Source: Actinokineospora globicatena
GTDB lineage: Bacteria; Actinomycetota; Actinomycetes; Mycobacteriales; Pseudonocardiaceae
Direction of reading: 5' to 3'
Assembly (NCBI RefSeq): GCF_024171945.1
Contig: NZ_JAMTCR010000002.1
Coordinates: forward strand, 1,922,001-1,986,000
DNA: 64,000 nt
Shown here piece by piece: positions 48,033 through 57,518 of this stretch. The position numbers were made by a program, and so were the translations under genes. Positions within the stretch are counted from its first letter, which is position 1, and the number at the start of each line of letters is the position of its first letter. The notes beneath the pieces were generated by a model. It did not search any database, was not told the DNA's origin, and saw nothing but the letters and a program-made list of their open reading frames with translations.

Positions 48033-49148
48033 CTACGCGAGCACGGTCTCCAGCGGGGTGCTGGGCAGGGAGTGCGCCTCGGCCACGGGGGCGTTGGTCA
48101 GGTGGCCCTGGTGGGTGTTGAGGCCGAGCGCGAGGGCCTTGTCGGCGGTGAGGGCCTTGTGCCAGCCCTGGTTGGCCAGCGCGACGGCGTAGGGCAGCGT
48201 CACGTTGGTCAGCGCGAACGTGGAGGTGTTCGGCACCGCGCCCGGCATGTTCGCCACGCAGTAGAAGATCGAGTTGTGCACCGGGTAGGTGGGCTCGGCG
48301 TGCGTGGTCGGCCGGGAGTCCTCGAAGCAGCCGCCCTGGTCGATGGCGATGTCGACGAGCACCGAGCCCGGCTTCATCTGCGCGACGAGCGCGTTGGAGA
48401 TCAGCGTCGGCGCCTTGGCGCCGGGCACCAGCACCGCGCCGATGACCAGGTCGGCGTCCTTGGCGGCCTGCTCGACGGCGTAGCGGTTGGACGCCAGCGT
48501 GCGCACCCGGCCGTTGAACTGGGCGTCGAGCTGGCGCAGCCGGTCGACGTTGGTGTCGAGCACGGTCACGTCGGCGCCGAGGCCGAGCGCGATGGTGGCC
48601 GCGTTCACGCCGGAGACGCCGCCGCCGATGACCGCGACCTTGGCCGGGAGCACGCCGGGGACGCCGCCGGGCAGCACGCCGCGGCCGCCGGAGGGCTTCA
48701 TCAGGGCGAACGCGCCGACCTGCGGGGCCAGCCGACCGGCGACCTCCGACATCGGGGCGAGCAGCGGCAGCGCGCCGTTGGCGGTCTGCACGGTCTCGTA
48801 GGCGATCGCGGTGGTGCCCGCCGCCAGCAGCGCCCTGGTCAGCGCCTCGTCGGCGGCCAGGTGCAGGTAGGTGAACAGGGTCTGGCCCGCGCGCAGGCGG
48901 GGGTACTCGACCGCGATCGGCTCCTTGACCTTGAGCACCAGGTCGCCCTCGGCCCACACGTCGTCCGCGGTGGCCAGGACCTTGGCGCCCGCGGCCAGGT
49001 ACTCCTCGTCGGTGATGGCGGAGCCGAGGCCCGCGCCCGCCTCGACGAACACGTCGTGGCCGCGGGAGGTCAGCTCGTGCGCCCCTGCCGGGGTCAGCGC
49101 GACCCGGTACTCGTGGTTCTTGATCTCACGGGGAACGGCGATCTTCAC
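48033..49148 (-). CDS. ald: Alanine dehydrogenase
   Basis: Reversible NAD-dependent oxidative deamination of L-alanine to pyruvate and ammonia, a cytosolic hexamer. The 371 residues match the family: start [20 protein letters not shown], substrate residues Lys (LKVKEP) and His (TYLHLAADE), nucleotide motif [12 protein letters not shown], and [14 protein letters not shown] near the C-terminus. The GTG at 49148 has AGAGGA eight bases upstream. It lies directly downstream, on the same strand, of a PucR-type regulator, an arrangement like the Bacillus subtilis adeR-ald pair, so alanine-dependent control by that protein is likely. Confidence 0.97.
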   Translation of the reverse strand: MKIAVPREIKNHEYRVALTPAGAHELTSRGHDVFVEAGAGLGSAITDEEYLAAGAKVLATADDVWAEGDLVLKVKEPIAVEYPRLRAGQTLFTYLHLAADEALTRALLAAGTTAIAYETVQTANGALPLLAPMSEVAGRLAPQVGAFALMKPSGGRGVLPGGVPGVLPAKVAVIGGGVSGVNAATIALGLGADVTVLDTNVDRLRQLDAQFNGRVRTLASNRYAVEQAAKDADLVIGAVLVPGAKAPTLISNALVAQMKPGSVLVDIAIDQGGCFEDSRPTTHAEPTYPVHNSIFYCVANMPGAVPNTSTFALTNVTLPYAVALANQGWHKALTADKALALGLNTHQGHLTNAPVAEAHSLPSTPLETVLA

Positions 49149-49306
49149 CGGGGCTGTCCTCTCGGGTCCGTGGCTAGGCCATCTGGGGTGTCGTGTACCA
49201 CGGTCGTGCAGCGCACGGCGCCTGTCATCGTTCTGACGCACCGAGAGTAAAGGCGTCTGGTAGTGCTCGCAGCACAATCCCCGACGGCGTACCCCGACCG
49301 GGTGGC

Positions 49307-50842
49307 TCAGCTCCAGCGGAGCGCGACGAGCTGGATGAGCAGCGCCAACCGGGTGTCCGGGTCGCCCAGGTCGGCGTCGACCGCGGCGGTGACGCGCGAC
49401 ATCCGGTACCGCAGCGTGTTGGGGTGGATGGTGAGCGCCGCGGCCGCGGCCCTGGGGTCGCCCGGGTGCCTGAGCCACTCGTAGAGCGTGTCGAGGTACC
49501 AGTCGGCGTCTTCCCGCGCGCGTAGATGCGCCAACGGCCCCACGTGCGCCACACCGGCCCCCGTCGACGCGACGGCAGTGCGGTGCAGTACCAGCACGGC
49601 CCACACGTCGTCGTGCGCGGCGACCGGCCCGGTGACCAGCCCGGCCCGCAGCAGGCTCAACGCCTCGTCCGCCTCGGCCCTGGACCTGGCCAGGTCGCTG
49701 ACCGGGACCGGCGTGCCCGCGGCGGCCAGCGGACCGGTCGGCACCGCCAGCGCCTCCCGCAGCGCCGACCACCCGCCGGGCCCCGACCCGTCCGGCACGA
49801 TCGCGTACAGCACGCCGTGCAGGTCGGCCACCACCGGCCGCCGCCCGACGCCGCCGGTCAGCCGTTCCAGCAGCGCCAGCCGGATGCCCTCGGCCCTCGG
49901 GTCGTCGGCCTGGGCGTCGATGGCCACCACCCGGTGCAGCTCGTCGGCGAGGTCGAGTTCGGCGGCCACCAGCCGGGCGCTGCCGGTCCCGTCGAGCACC
50001 GACCGCACCAACTCCGCCGAGCGCCTGCGGTCGCTGTCCTCGCGGGCCCGCCTGCGCAGCAGGTGCAGGGCGACCACGGGTGCGGCGTCGGCGAACGCGG
50101 CCGCGCGCTCGTCGGAGACCGGCCCCGCCACCACCGCCCACATCGACCCGAGCAGCTCGCCGCCCATCCGCACCGGGACGATCAGCCGCGGCAGCGTGCC
50201 GTCCTTCTGCGCGGGCACGAAGATCGCGGTGCGGCCCCGGCTCAGCTCCCGGAACACCCCGCGCGAGCGGAACCGGGCGAGCACGTCGTCGGGCACCCGG
50301 CGGCCCATGATCGTCGATACCCGCGCCGGGTCGGTGCGGTCCTGCCGCGCGGAGTAGGCCAGCACCCGGGAGTTCGCGTCCTCGATGGTGACCGGCGCGT
50401 CCACCACGGCGGCCGCGGCGTCGGCGAGCCGGAACAGGTCGCCGAACGGGCCGGGGTTGAGCGCGTCGGTCGCCTCGTCCGCCGCCGCGTCGAGCACCGA
50501 GCGCAGCAACCAGACCAGCTGCGCCCACGCCGTCGCCGCGTGCACCTCGACCAGCGCGACCCCGGCCTTCTGCGCGGCGGTGCGCACCGCGGTCCGCGCG
50601 GCGTGCGGCGGCTTGAGCAACACCGCGGCCGCGCTGTGCTGCCCGCACAGGCGCACCAGTTCCACCGCGTCCGCCGTGGACGCCGTGGCGACGCCGAGCA
50701 CGAGGTCACCCGCCGACACCTGGGTCCGCTTGGCCGCCTCGGCGATCACCACGTCGGTCACGACCGGCGTCGGGTCGGGGGTGTGGACGGTGCGCAGCAG
50801 CGTGGGACCCATCCGGTCCACCACGCCGGGCACCGTGATCAT
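49307..50842 (-). CDS. PucR-family transcriptional regulator (probable ald activator)
   Basis: A 511-residue regulator. The N-terminal half includes ligand-binding/GAF-like parts (VTDVVIAEAAKRTQVSAGDL; RLIVPVRMGGELLGSMWAV) and the C-terminal PucR helix-turn-helix is LTIHPNTLRYRMSRVTAA (about 470). Family members respond to purine-related compounds or amino acids; AdeR of Bacillus, in this family, activates ald. Here ald follows 158 bp downstream on the same strand. The gap holds small dyads (for example GTGCTcgcAGCAC) that could be binding sites. Ligand unknown. Confidence 0.88.
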   Translation of the reverse strand: MITVPGVVDRMGPTLLRTVHTPDPTPVVTDVVIAEAAKRTQVSAGDLVLGVATASTADAVELVRLCGQHSAAAVLLKPPHAARTAVRTAAQKAGVALVEVHAATAWAQLVWLLRSVLDAAADEATDALNPGPFGDLFRLADAAAAVVDAPVTIEDANSRVLAYSARQDRTDPARVSTIMGRRVPDDVLARFRSRGVFRELSRGRTAIFVPAQKDGTLPRLIVPVRMGGELLGSMWAVVAGPVSDERAAAFADAAPVVALHLLRRRAREDSDRRRSAELVRSVLDGTGSARLVAAELDLADELHRVVAIDAQADDPRAEGIRLALLERLTGGVGRRPVVADLHGVLYAIVPDGSGPGGWSALREALAVPTGPLAAAGTPVPVSDLARSRAEADEALSLLRAGLVTGPVAAHDDVWAVLVLHRTAVASTGAGVAHVGPLAHLRAREDADWYLDTLYEWLRHPGDPRAAAAALTIHPNTLRYRMSRVTAAVDADLGDPDTRLALLIQLVALRWS

Positions 50843-50897
50843 CGCGCCACCTCCAGGTGGTCACGGTAGCCGCCCGCGCCCGGTCGCCTGTGGACGG

Positions 50898-51767
50898 TCA
50901 GCGGGCGGTGGCGGCCGAGAGCCAGGTAAGGCCCGCCACCGAGGTCATGCCCGCCTCGTTGGGGTGCATCGGCACCGCGGGCGCGGCGGGCCGCAGCGGC
51001 TCGACCCAGCGCCGGTGCGCGGGCTGGCACGCGTCGTGGGTGATCGAGTACGGGTACGGGTTCACGAACCGGGCACCCGCCGCCCGCGCGCGCTCACCCA
51101 GCGCGGTGTTGAGCGCCTTCTCGGCCCGGTCGAAGTACGCGGTGTCCCCCGCGGCGAACGGGACCTGCGGCCAGCAGCCCTTGGTCGGCGGCAAGATCCT
51201 GAGGTAGCCGACCACGATGACCGTCGCGCGCGGGGACCGCTGGTGGATCTCGGCGAGCACCCGGTCCACGAGGCCGCCGACGCGGGCGACCCGGTCGAGC
51301 AGTTCGTCGCGACCGCCCGCGGTGTAGTGCTCGCGGCACGGCGACCCGCTCGGGTCCTGCGCGCCGAGCCGCGCGCAGGTCGCCAGGATCTCGCCGAAAC
51401 CGAAGTCGTTGCCGCCGATCGTGATCGTCACGAGGTCGGTGTCCGCGCGCAACACGTCGAATTGCGGAGGATTCTCGCCTTCCGGCACCGCTTGCGGGCG
51501 CGTCATGTGCACGGTTGTCGCGCCACCGCAACTCACGTCAACAAATCGGGTGACACGCAGCCACCGGGCCAACTTGCCCGCGTAGTTCGCCGATGAACGT
51601 CCACAGCCGGTCGGCGTCCCGTTCTGCCGCGGGATACCCGGTCCGGCAGCGTAAGAGTCGCCAAGTGCGACGTAGTGCTGGAACACCGGTCGCGGCGTCA
51701 CGGCCACCGCGGGCGTCGTCGAAGCGCAGACGAGGAACACCGAGAGGGCGATCGCGGCGACGCGCAT
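50898..51767 (-). CDS. Secreted SGNH/GDSL hydrolase
   Basis: A 289-residue exported esterase or lipase. Residues 1-22 are a signal peptide (AALSVFLV-like core ending in PAVA). Block I is VALGDSYAAGPG with the nucleophile Ser, block III IGGNDFGFG, and block V HPNEAG with the catalytic His. Six Cys in the mature protein probably form disulfides, as in the Streptomyces SCO1725-type lipases. Divergent from metY, with the PucR gene just downstream. Substrate unknown. A related enzyme is at 59310. Confidence 0.92.
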   Translation of the reverse strand: MRVAAIALSVFLVCASTTPAVAVTPRPVFQHYVALGDSYAAGPGIPRQNGTPTGCGRSSANYAGKLARWLRVTRFVDVSCGGATTVHMTRPQAVPEGENPPQFDVLRADTDLVTITIGGNDFGFGEILATCARLGAQDPSGSPCREHYTAGGRDELLDRVARVGGLVDRVLAEIHQRSPRATVIVVGYLRILPPTKGCWPQVPFAAGDTAYFDRAEKALNTALGERARAAGARFVNPYPYSITHDACQPAHRRWVEPLRPAAPAVPMHPNEAGMTSVAGLTWLSAATAR

Positions 51768-51910
51768 GCCCCGATCCTCACCCGAGCGGGTGGTATCAGC
51801 AACCGTTTCGGATATTCCAGACTGTGGACGGTCTGCCGGGCACCCGGTCAGCGCAGCTAGCTTCCTCCATACGGCTGTCAGCTAGACGATCAATCCCGAG
51901 GAGACCGAAG

Positions 51911-53215
51911 ATGACCGACTCCGCCGCCTGGTCGTTCGAGACCAAGCAGGTCCACGCGGGCGCCGCGCCGGACCCGACCACCGGCGCCAGGGCGACCCCG
52001 ATCTACCAGACCACCTCCTACGTCTTCCGCGACAGCCAGCACGGTGCCGACCTGTTCGCCCTCGTCGAGCCAGGCAACATCTACACCCGGATCATGAACC
52101 CGACCCAGGACGTGCTCGAGCAGCGCGTCGCGGCGCTGGAGGGCGGCGTCGCCGCGCTCGCGTTCGCCTCCGGGTCGGCGGCCACCACCGCGGCCATCCT
52201 CAACCTCGCCCAGTCCGGCGACCACATCGTCTCCAGCCCGTCGCTCTACGGCGGCACCTACAACCTGTTCCACTACACGCTGCCCAAGCTCGGCATCGAG
52301 GTCAGCTTCGTCGAGAACCAGGACGACCCCGAGCAGTGGCGCGCGGCGTCGCGGCCCAACACCAAGGCGTTCTTCGCCGAGACCCTGGCCAACCCGGGCA
52401 GCAACGTCCTCGACATCCGGACCGTCGCCGACACCGCGCACGAGGTCGGCGTTCCGCTGATCGTCGACAACACGGTGCCCACCCCGTACCTGCTGCGCCC
52501 GATCGAGCACGGCGCCGACATCGTGGTGCACTCGGCCACGAAGTACCTCGGCGGCCACGGCACGACCATCGCGGGCGTCCTGGTCGACGGCGGCACCTTC
52601 GACTTCGGCAAGGACCCGGCCCGCTTCCCCGGCTTCACCGAGCCGGACCCGAGCTACCACGGCCTCAAGTACTGGGAGGCCCTCGGCCCAGGCGCCTACG
52701 CCGCCAAGGCCCGCATCCAGGGCCTGCGCGACACCGGCGCGTCCATCTCGCCGTTCAGCGCCTTCCTGATCCTGCAGGGCATCGAGACGCTGTCGCTGCG
52801 CATCGAGCGGCACGTCGCCAACGCCCAGGCGCTCGCCGAGTGGCTCGAGCAGCGCGACGAGGTGGAGAAGGTCTACTACGCCGGTCTGCCGTCGAGCCCG
52901 TTCCACGCCGCGGCGCAGAAGTACCTGCCGCGCGGCGCCGGTGCCATCGTCTCCTTCGACCTGCGCGGCGGCGTCGAGGCGGGCCGCAAGTTCGTCGACG
53001 GCACCGAGCTGTTCAGCCAGCTGGTCAACATCGGCGACGTGCGCAGCCTGATCGTGCACCCGGCCAGCACCACCCACAGCCAGCTGGTCGAGGAGGAGCA
53101 GCTGTCCTCCGGCGTCACCCCGGGCCTGGTCCGGCTGTCGGTCGGCATCGAGAACCTCGAGGACCTCAAGGCGGACCTGGAGGCAGGCTTCCGGGCCGCC
53201 AAGGCCGAACTGTGA
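51911..53215 (+). CDS. metY: O-acetylhomoserine sulfhydrylase
   Basis: Pyridoxal-phosphate enzyme that makes homocysteine from O-acetylhomoserine and sulfide, the direct-sulfhydrylation route to methionine. A 434-residue protein of the Cys/Met metabolism PLP family: PLP lysine Lys211 in SATKYLGGHG, cofactor segment FASGSAATTAAI, substrate loop YGGTYNLFHYTLPKLG. The ATG at 51911 follows GAGGAG with an 8-base gap. A 145-bp leader has a CTAGCT/AGCTAG dyad (51857-51862, 51880-51885). GTGA overlap with metX. Confidence 0.96.
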   Translation: MTDSAAWSFETKQVHAGAAPDPTTGARATPIYQTTSYVFRDSQHGADLFALVEPGNIYTRIMNPTQDVLEQRVAALEGGVAALAFASGSAATTAAILNLAQSGDHIVSSPSLYGGTYNLFHYTLPKLGIEVSFVENQDDPEQWRAASRPNTKAFFAETLANPGSNVLDIRTVADTAHEVGVPLIVDNTVPTPYLLRPIEHGADIVVHSATKYLGGHGTTIAGVLVDGGTFDFGKDPARFPGFTEPDPSYHGLKYWEALGPGAYAAKARIQGLRDTGASISPFSAFLILQGIETLSLRIERHVANAQALAEWLEQRDEVEKVYYAGLPSSPFHAAAQKYLPRGAGAIVSFDLRGGVEAGRKFVDGTELFSQLVNIGDVRSLIVHPASTTHSQLVEEEQLSSGVTPGLVRLSVGIENLEDLKADLEAGFRAAKAEL

Positions 53216-54291
53216 GCACCGCCCCCCTTCCCGCCACCGGTGCGTGGCGGGAGGGGGACCCCTCGGGGCGCCGCCAGTGGGTCGCGCTCGAGGGTCCAGT
53301 CCCCGGCGCGCGCATCGCCTACGAGACCTGGGGGACGCTGGCGCCGGACCGGTCGAACGCCGTCCTCGTGGAGCACGCGCTCACCGGCGACAGCCACGCC
53401 GCCGGACCCGCCTCGGAAGGCCACCCGACCGCCGGGTGGTGGGACGGCCTGATCGGACCGGGCCGGGCAGTCGACACCGACCGGTACTTCGTGGTCTGCC
53501 CCAACGTCCTCGGCGGCTGCCAGGGCACCACCGGCCCGTCGAGCCCCGCCCCGGACGGCCGCGCCTGGGGGAGCCGGTTCCCTTCCGTGGGGATCCGCGC
53601 GCAGGTGGCCGCTGAGGTCGTCCTAGCCGACGCGCTGGGCATTTCCCGATGGGCCGCCGTGCTGGGTGGCTCGATGGGCGGCATGCGCGCCTTGGAATGG
53701 GCTGTCGCCACGCCTGACCGGGTCGCCGCGCTGCTACTCCTCGCGTGCCCGGCGGCCGCCTCAGCTGAGCAGATCGCTTGGGCTTCGCCGCAACTGCACG
53801 CGATTCGCTCGGATCCGTACTGGCAGGGCGGGGATTACCACGACACCCCTGCGGGTCCGTCTGACGGCCTGGGGATCGCGCGGCGGATCGCTCATGTGAC
53901 GTATCGCAGCGAGCCGGAGTTGGCTGCTCGGTTCGGCCGGGATGTGCAGCCGGATGGACGGTTCTCTGTCGAGTCCTATTTGGACTATCACGCGGCCAAG
54001 CTGGCTTATCGCTTTGATGCCGCTAGTTATGTGCTGCTGACTGAGGCGATGAATGGGCATGACGTGGGGGTGGGGCGGGGTGGGGTTGAGGCCGCTCTGT
54101 CTCGTGTTTCGGCGCGGACGGTTGTGGCTGGGGTGGACAGTGACCGGTTGTATCCGTTGGCGCAGCAGCAGGTGCTGGCAGATGGGATCCCGGGGGTGGA
54201 TGGGTTACGGGTCATCACGTCCACGGCTGGGCATGATGGGTTTCTGACGGAGACGGGGCAGTTGTCGGCGTTGCTGAAGGAGTTGTTGTAA
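53212..54291 (+). CDS. metX: Homoserine O-acetyltransferase
   Basis: Acetylates homoserine with acetyl-CoA, supplying the substrate of MetY. A 359-residue alpha/beta hydrolase: LVEHALTGDSHAAG, nucleophile Ser154 in GGSMGGMRALEWA, Asp in SDRLYP, His in AGHDGFL near the end. The GTG at 53212 overlaps the metY stop (GTGA). The order metY-metX is a translationally coupled pair typical of actinomycetes. Ends 150 bp before repeat copy 2. Confidence 0.96.
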   Translation: MSTAPLPATGAWREGDPSGRRQWVALEGPVPGARIAYETWGTLAPDRSNAVLVEHALTGDSHAAGPASEGHPTAGWWDGLIGPGRAVDTDRYFVVCPNVLGGCQGTTGPSSPAPDGRAWGSRFPSVGIRAQVAAEVVLADALGISRWAAVLGGSMGGMRALEWAVATPDRVAALLLLACPAAASAEQIAWASPQLHAIRSDPYWQGGDYHDTPAGPSDGLGIARRIAHVTYRSEPELAARFGRDVQPDGRFSVESYLDYHAAKLAYRFDAASYVLLTEAMNGHDVGVGRGGVEAALSRVSARTVVAGVDSDRLYPLAQQQVLADGIPGVDGLRVITSTAGHDGFLTETGQLSALLKELL

Positions 54292-54341
54292 GGCGGGGGT
54301 GTTGGGTGCCTGTGGAGGGCTGGGTGGCGGCTGCGGGTTGG

Positions 54342-54369
54342 TTGTCCACAGGGGGCTGAGTTGTCCACA
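54342..54369. other. Two actinobacterial DnaA-box-type sequences
   Basis: TTGTCCACA occurs perfectly at 54342-54350 and 54361-54369, same orientation, 19 bp apart, in the gap after metX. This is the preferred Streptomyces DnaA-box form. No dnaA or dnaN is nearby, so this is not an origin; it may be a titration site or chance. Confidence 0.55.
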
Positions 54370-54440
54370 GGCCCTGCTTTCAGCCTCTCTGGGCTTGCGT
54401 TCCCTTGAGTAGGCTGTGTATTCGGGGGTCTTTGGGGCGG

Positions 54441-54838
54441 GTTGATCTTGTTGGCTGTGGGCGGCAGGGCGTTGAGCTGGGGGAAGACCGGGTCTCGGGC
54501 CTTCGCTTCGCTGCGGTAGACGCCTCGGCTGCGCCATCGACTTGACGCGAGAAATGCGAAAAGCTCGATGGGGCGAACTTGTTTTGCGCGGGGCCCCTAC
54601 GACACCCGGGGAAGGGCTAAAAGCAGGGGGCCACAGAGCGGCCCTCCCCTGCCCCTGACGACGCTACGGGTGCCGTCCCCCCACACAAAACAAGTCCGCC
54701 CCATCGAGCAGTTGGCACCAGCGCCTTCGTGGAGCGCGTGGGGGCCACCGTCGTCAGCGGGCGTCTCGGGCCACCGTTGTCGAGGTCTTGGCCAGTCGTA
54801 GGTGGTGGGCTGGGACTGGGTGTGGGGACTTGGTGGGG
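54441..54838. repeat. Dispersed repeat copy 2 (about 400 bp)
   Basis: Homologous to 2561-2980 along its length, with a few small gaps. It sits between metX (plus, ends 54291) and the convergent gene ending at 54868. See copy 1 for the shared blocks. Confidence 0.85.
54563..54709. repeat. Inverted-arm core of repeat copy 2
   Basis: Arms 54563-54588 and 54684-54709 pair at 24 of 26 positions (the arms run gctcgatgggg...ttttgcg and back). Total length 147 bp against 145 bp in copy 1; the arms are better conserved than the interior, which differs by substitutions such as a gaagggctaaa replacement. Confidence 0.85.
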
Positions 54839-54867
54839 CGTGAGGCCTGTAAGAGGGGCCTGGGGGG

Positions 54868-55365
54868 TTAGGCCTCGTGGAGCCAGGTGGGGATGGGGAG
54901 GGCTCGGTTGAGGCATTCCTCGGACAGGCGGAGGGTCCAGCGGAGGGCTTGGACCATGAGGGTGGCCATCTCCTCCGGTGCCGCGTTGGTCAGGGCTATG
55001 TCGATTTGGGCTTTGGCGCCGTCGGTGTCGCCGTGGACTTGGGCCAGGAGGGTGCGGACGGCGGTTCGGACGGGGGGATCTGCCTCGTCGATGGGGACTT
55101 CGTGGCCGTCGTCGTCGTAGACCTGCATTTTGACGGGGGTGGTGCCGCCGGAGCCGAGGGCGGAGACCATGGCGCTGCACTCGTGGAAGAGCAGGAGCAT
55201 GAGTTCGCTGGCGTCGGCGTGGCTGTCGGGGGTGGCGCGGACGGCGGCGGCGACGCGGTCGAGGGCGCCGTCGTCCTCACCGGCGCGCATGGCGGCCAGT
55301 GCGCCCGCGGCGGCCTCGGTGAGGCGCTTCCTGCGCGCCGGGTCGGAGTCGTCCACGTCCCTCAT
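54868..55365 (-). CDS. Small acidic protein, unknown function
   Basis: A 165-residue, mostly helical, acidic protein (MRDVDDSDPARRKRLTEAAAG; ASELMLLLFHECSAM) with no signal, membrane helix or recognised motif. It converges on metX, with repeat copy 2 between. Codon use looks like that of its neighbours, so it is probably real. Function unknown. Confidence 0.65.
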   Translation of the reverse strand: MRDVDDSDPARRKRLTEAAAGALAAMRAGEDDGALDRVAAAVRATPDSHADASELMLLLFHECSAMVSALGSGGTTPVKMQVYDDDGHEVPIDEADPPVRTAVRTLLAQVHGDTDGAKAQIDIALTNAAPEEMATLMVQALRWTLRLSEECLNRALPIPTWLHEA

Positions 55366-55443
55366 CCTGCAACAGCGGGCCGCCGCGCGGGGAGATCCGC
55401 CGTCGTCGATTCGCTCAGTTGGCGGTGAGCGGCGCGTCGGGGT

Positions 55444-57507
55444 TCAGCCGCGCCCGGGTGCGATGTCGTCCACCCCACCCGGACAGCCGAACGCCGGTCC
55501 CTCCGCTGTGCGGACGCCCTGCTCGGCCCACCAGGTGGCCTCGGCGTGGTCGCGGACGCCGAGCACGCCGACCGAGGCGCCGGTCGAGCGCAGGGCCGCG
55601 ATCAGCTCCGTGGTGGCCCGGACCGGCACGGCCTCGCGCGGCAGCCAGTCGGGTCGCCAGCCCTCGAACGGGTCGGACAGCACCACCGTGCGCACGCCGA
55701 ACCGCTCCACCATGGCCACCTCGCGCGGGCCGCCGGTGAACCCGTGCACCGCGGTGACGACGCCGATGTCGCTGAGCGTGCGCAGGTTGTCCTGCGCGTC
55801 GCCGCGGCAGCCGAGGACGGCGGCGGTGTCGAGGCCGATCTCCAGCGCGCCCGGGTCCACGCAGGTCGCGCCGAGCACCGCGTTGACCGTGGCCGACAGG
55901 TCGGCGTCGGCGGACTGGGTCGGGGACAGCAGGACCCGCTGGACGGCCTCGCCCTTGTCGGCGACCGGGGCGAACCGCGCCGACCAGCGGTCGAGGTGTT
56001 CGGCGGACTGCGTGAGCAGCCACGGCCCCAGCGGCACCGACAGGCCGGTCAGCTCGGCCAACTCCGCGGTGTCGCGGTCGGCGGGCAGGTGCGCCAGCGC
56101 CCGCACCCGGACCGTGGTGAGGTCCGCGAGCCGCACGACCGGCTGGTAGGCGACCCGCAGTTCGCCGTTCTCCCAGGCCGCGGGCAGCCCGGTGGCCAGG
56201 GTGCCGAGCTTGCGCGCCGCCCGGTCGGCGTGGGCGTCGAACTCGGTCCACTGGTGCCTGCCCAGCGACCGCGCGTGCCGCTGGGCCGCGTCGGCCGCCC
56301 GGAACATCTCGGTCGCCGACATCTCCGCCTTGGTGCACCGGACCGCGCCGGTGGTAGCGCTAACTGCCAGGCCGACGCCGCCGCCGTCGTAGTCCGGTTC
56401 AGACAGTTCGGCCTCTAGCGCACTGACCAGCGTGGACACTTCCGGCGGCGGGGACTCGTGCGCGATAAGAACGGCGAACTCGTCACCGCCGATCCGCGCC
56501 ACCAACGCCTGCTTACCCTCTACCGCCGCCGTGAGCCGGTTCGCGACCGTGCGCAGCATCCGGTCGCCGGTCGCGTGCCCGTAGGTGGTGTTGACCAACG
56601 CGAAGGCGTCTAAATCCAGGCAGAGCAGCGTCAACAGCCGCTCCGGTGGGGTCTGCGCGTGCATCGCTTCCAGCCGCGACTCGAAGTGCAGCCGGTTCGG
56701 TAGACCGGTCAACGCGTCGTGCAGGCTCTGGTGGCTGAGTTGGTTGCCCAGCAGTTGGATCTCGCTGAGGTCTTGCACCATCGTCACCCGGTAGCGCGCG
56801 ACCCCGTTGTCGTCACGCAGCATCGACGTCGTCAGGTAGACCCACGCGGTGTCACCGTTCGGTCTGACCACTCTTCGACGGTCTGCCTCGCCGACCACGA
56901 GCGGCGGCTCGTCGTCGTCGGCGATGAACTCGGCCAGTGTGCGCTGCCGCAGGTCCTCGGTCGGACGGCCCAAGATCGTGGCGAGCGCCGGGTTGGTCTC
57001 GACGAAGGTGCCGTCCAGCTCGGTGATCGCGATACCGACGGCGGCCGCGTCGAACACCTCCCGGAACCGGCTCTCGGTGGCCCGGCGGTCGCGTTCGGCG
57101 CGCTGCTTGGCGGTCAGCAGCGCCAGCTTCATGTTCTCCTGCTGGGCCAGCGTCCGCTTGCGCAGCGCGGCGGCGTACCCGGCGGCGACCGAGGCGAGCA
57201 GCCCGGCCACCGGCCGCGCGCCGAACCCGGCGTCGGCGAGCCCGTCGGCCAGCACGCCGAGGGAGCCCTCCAGGGTCTTCTCCCCGGTCAGCGCGCCCTC
57301 CACCATCAGCTCACCCACCCGCGACCCGACCGAGGAGTCCGAGTCGCCGGTGGCCAGCGCGGTGGTCAGCCTGCCGAGCAGGCCGGTGAGCAGGGCGTGC
57401 ACCTCGGTCGACGACCTGGGCACGTAGGCGGTGGCGGCGACGACCCGCACCCAGGCGAGGACGAGACCCGCTTGGTCGCCGTCCGGGTCGTTGGCTGCGT
57501 CAGGCAT
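55444..57507 (-). CDS. PAS-GGDEF diguanylate cyclase with degenerate EAL domain
   Basis: A 687-residue protein: an N-terminal helical region (about 1-125), a PAS domain (about 140-265), a GGDEF domain (about 275-430) and an EAL-like domain (about 440-670). The cyclase signature RIGGDEFAV is intact (about 338), with the metal Asp in LCLDLDAF, so c-di-GMP synthesis is likely; no RxxD inhibitory site is seen. In the EAL-like domain the EALVRW position reads RALAHL and the DDFG position HGFTGG, so it should not hydrolyse c-di-GMP and may bind a ligand. It starts 11 bp after the stop of the methyltransferase gene upstream, so they form an operon. Confidence 0.9.
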   Translation of the reverse strand: MPDAANDPDGDQAGLVLAWVRVVAATAYVPRSSTEVHALLTGLLGRLTTALATGDSDSSVGSRVGELMVEGALTGEKTLEGSLGVLADGLADAGFGARPVAGLLASVAAGYAAALRKRTLAQQENMKLALLTAKQRAERDRRATESRFREVFDAAAVGIAITELDGTFVETNPALATILGRPTEDLRQRTLAEFIADDDEPPLVVGEADRRRVVRPNGDTAWVYLTTSMLRDDNGVARYRVTMVQDLSEIQLLGNQLSHQSLHDALTGLPNRLHFESRLEAMHAQTPPERLLTLLCLDLDAFALVNTTYGHATGDRMLRTVANRLTAAVEGKQALVARIGGDEFAVLIAHESPPPEVSTLVSALEAELSEPDYDGGGVGLAVSATTGAVRCTKAEMSATEMFRAADAAQRHARSLGRHQWTEFDAHADRAARKLGTLATGLPAAWENGELRVAYQPVVRLADLTTVRVRALAHLPADRDTAELAELTGLSVPLGPWLLTQSAEHLDRWSARFAPVADKGEAVQRVLLSPTQSADADLSATVNAVLGATCVDPGALEIGLDTAAVLGCRGDAQDNLRTLSDIGVVTAVHGFTGGPREVAMVERFGVRTVVLSDPFEGWRPDWLPREAVPVRATTELIAALRSTGASVGVLGVRDHAEATWWAEQGVRTAEGPAFGCPGGVDDIAPGRG

Positions 57508-57518
57508 GGCTCACGGCG

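Noticed and set aside
51768-51910. SAM riboswitch in the metY leader
   Set aside because: The leader is about 145 bp and metY-metX is a common target, but I could not build the conserved helices of SAM-I, SAM-II or SAM-IV; only a 6-bp CTAGCT/AGCTAG dyad is seen.
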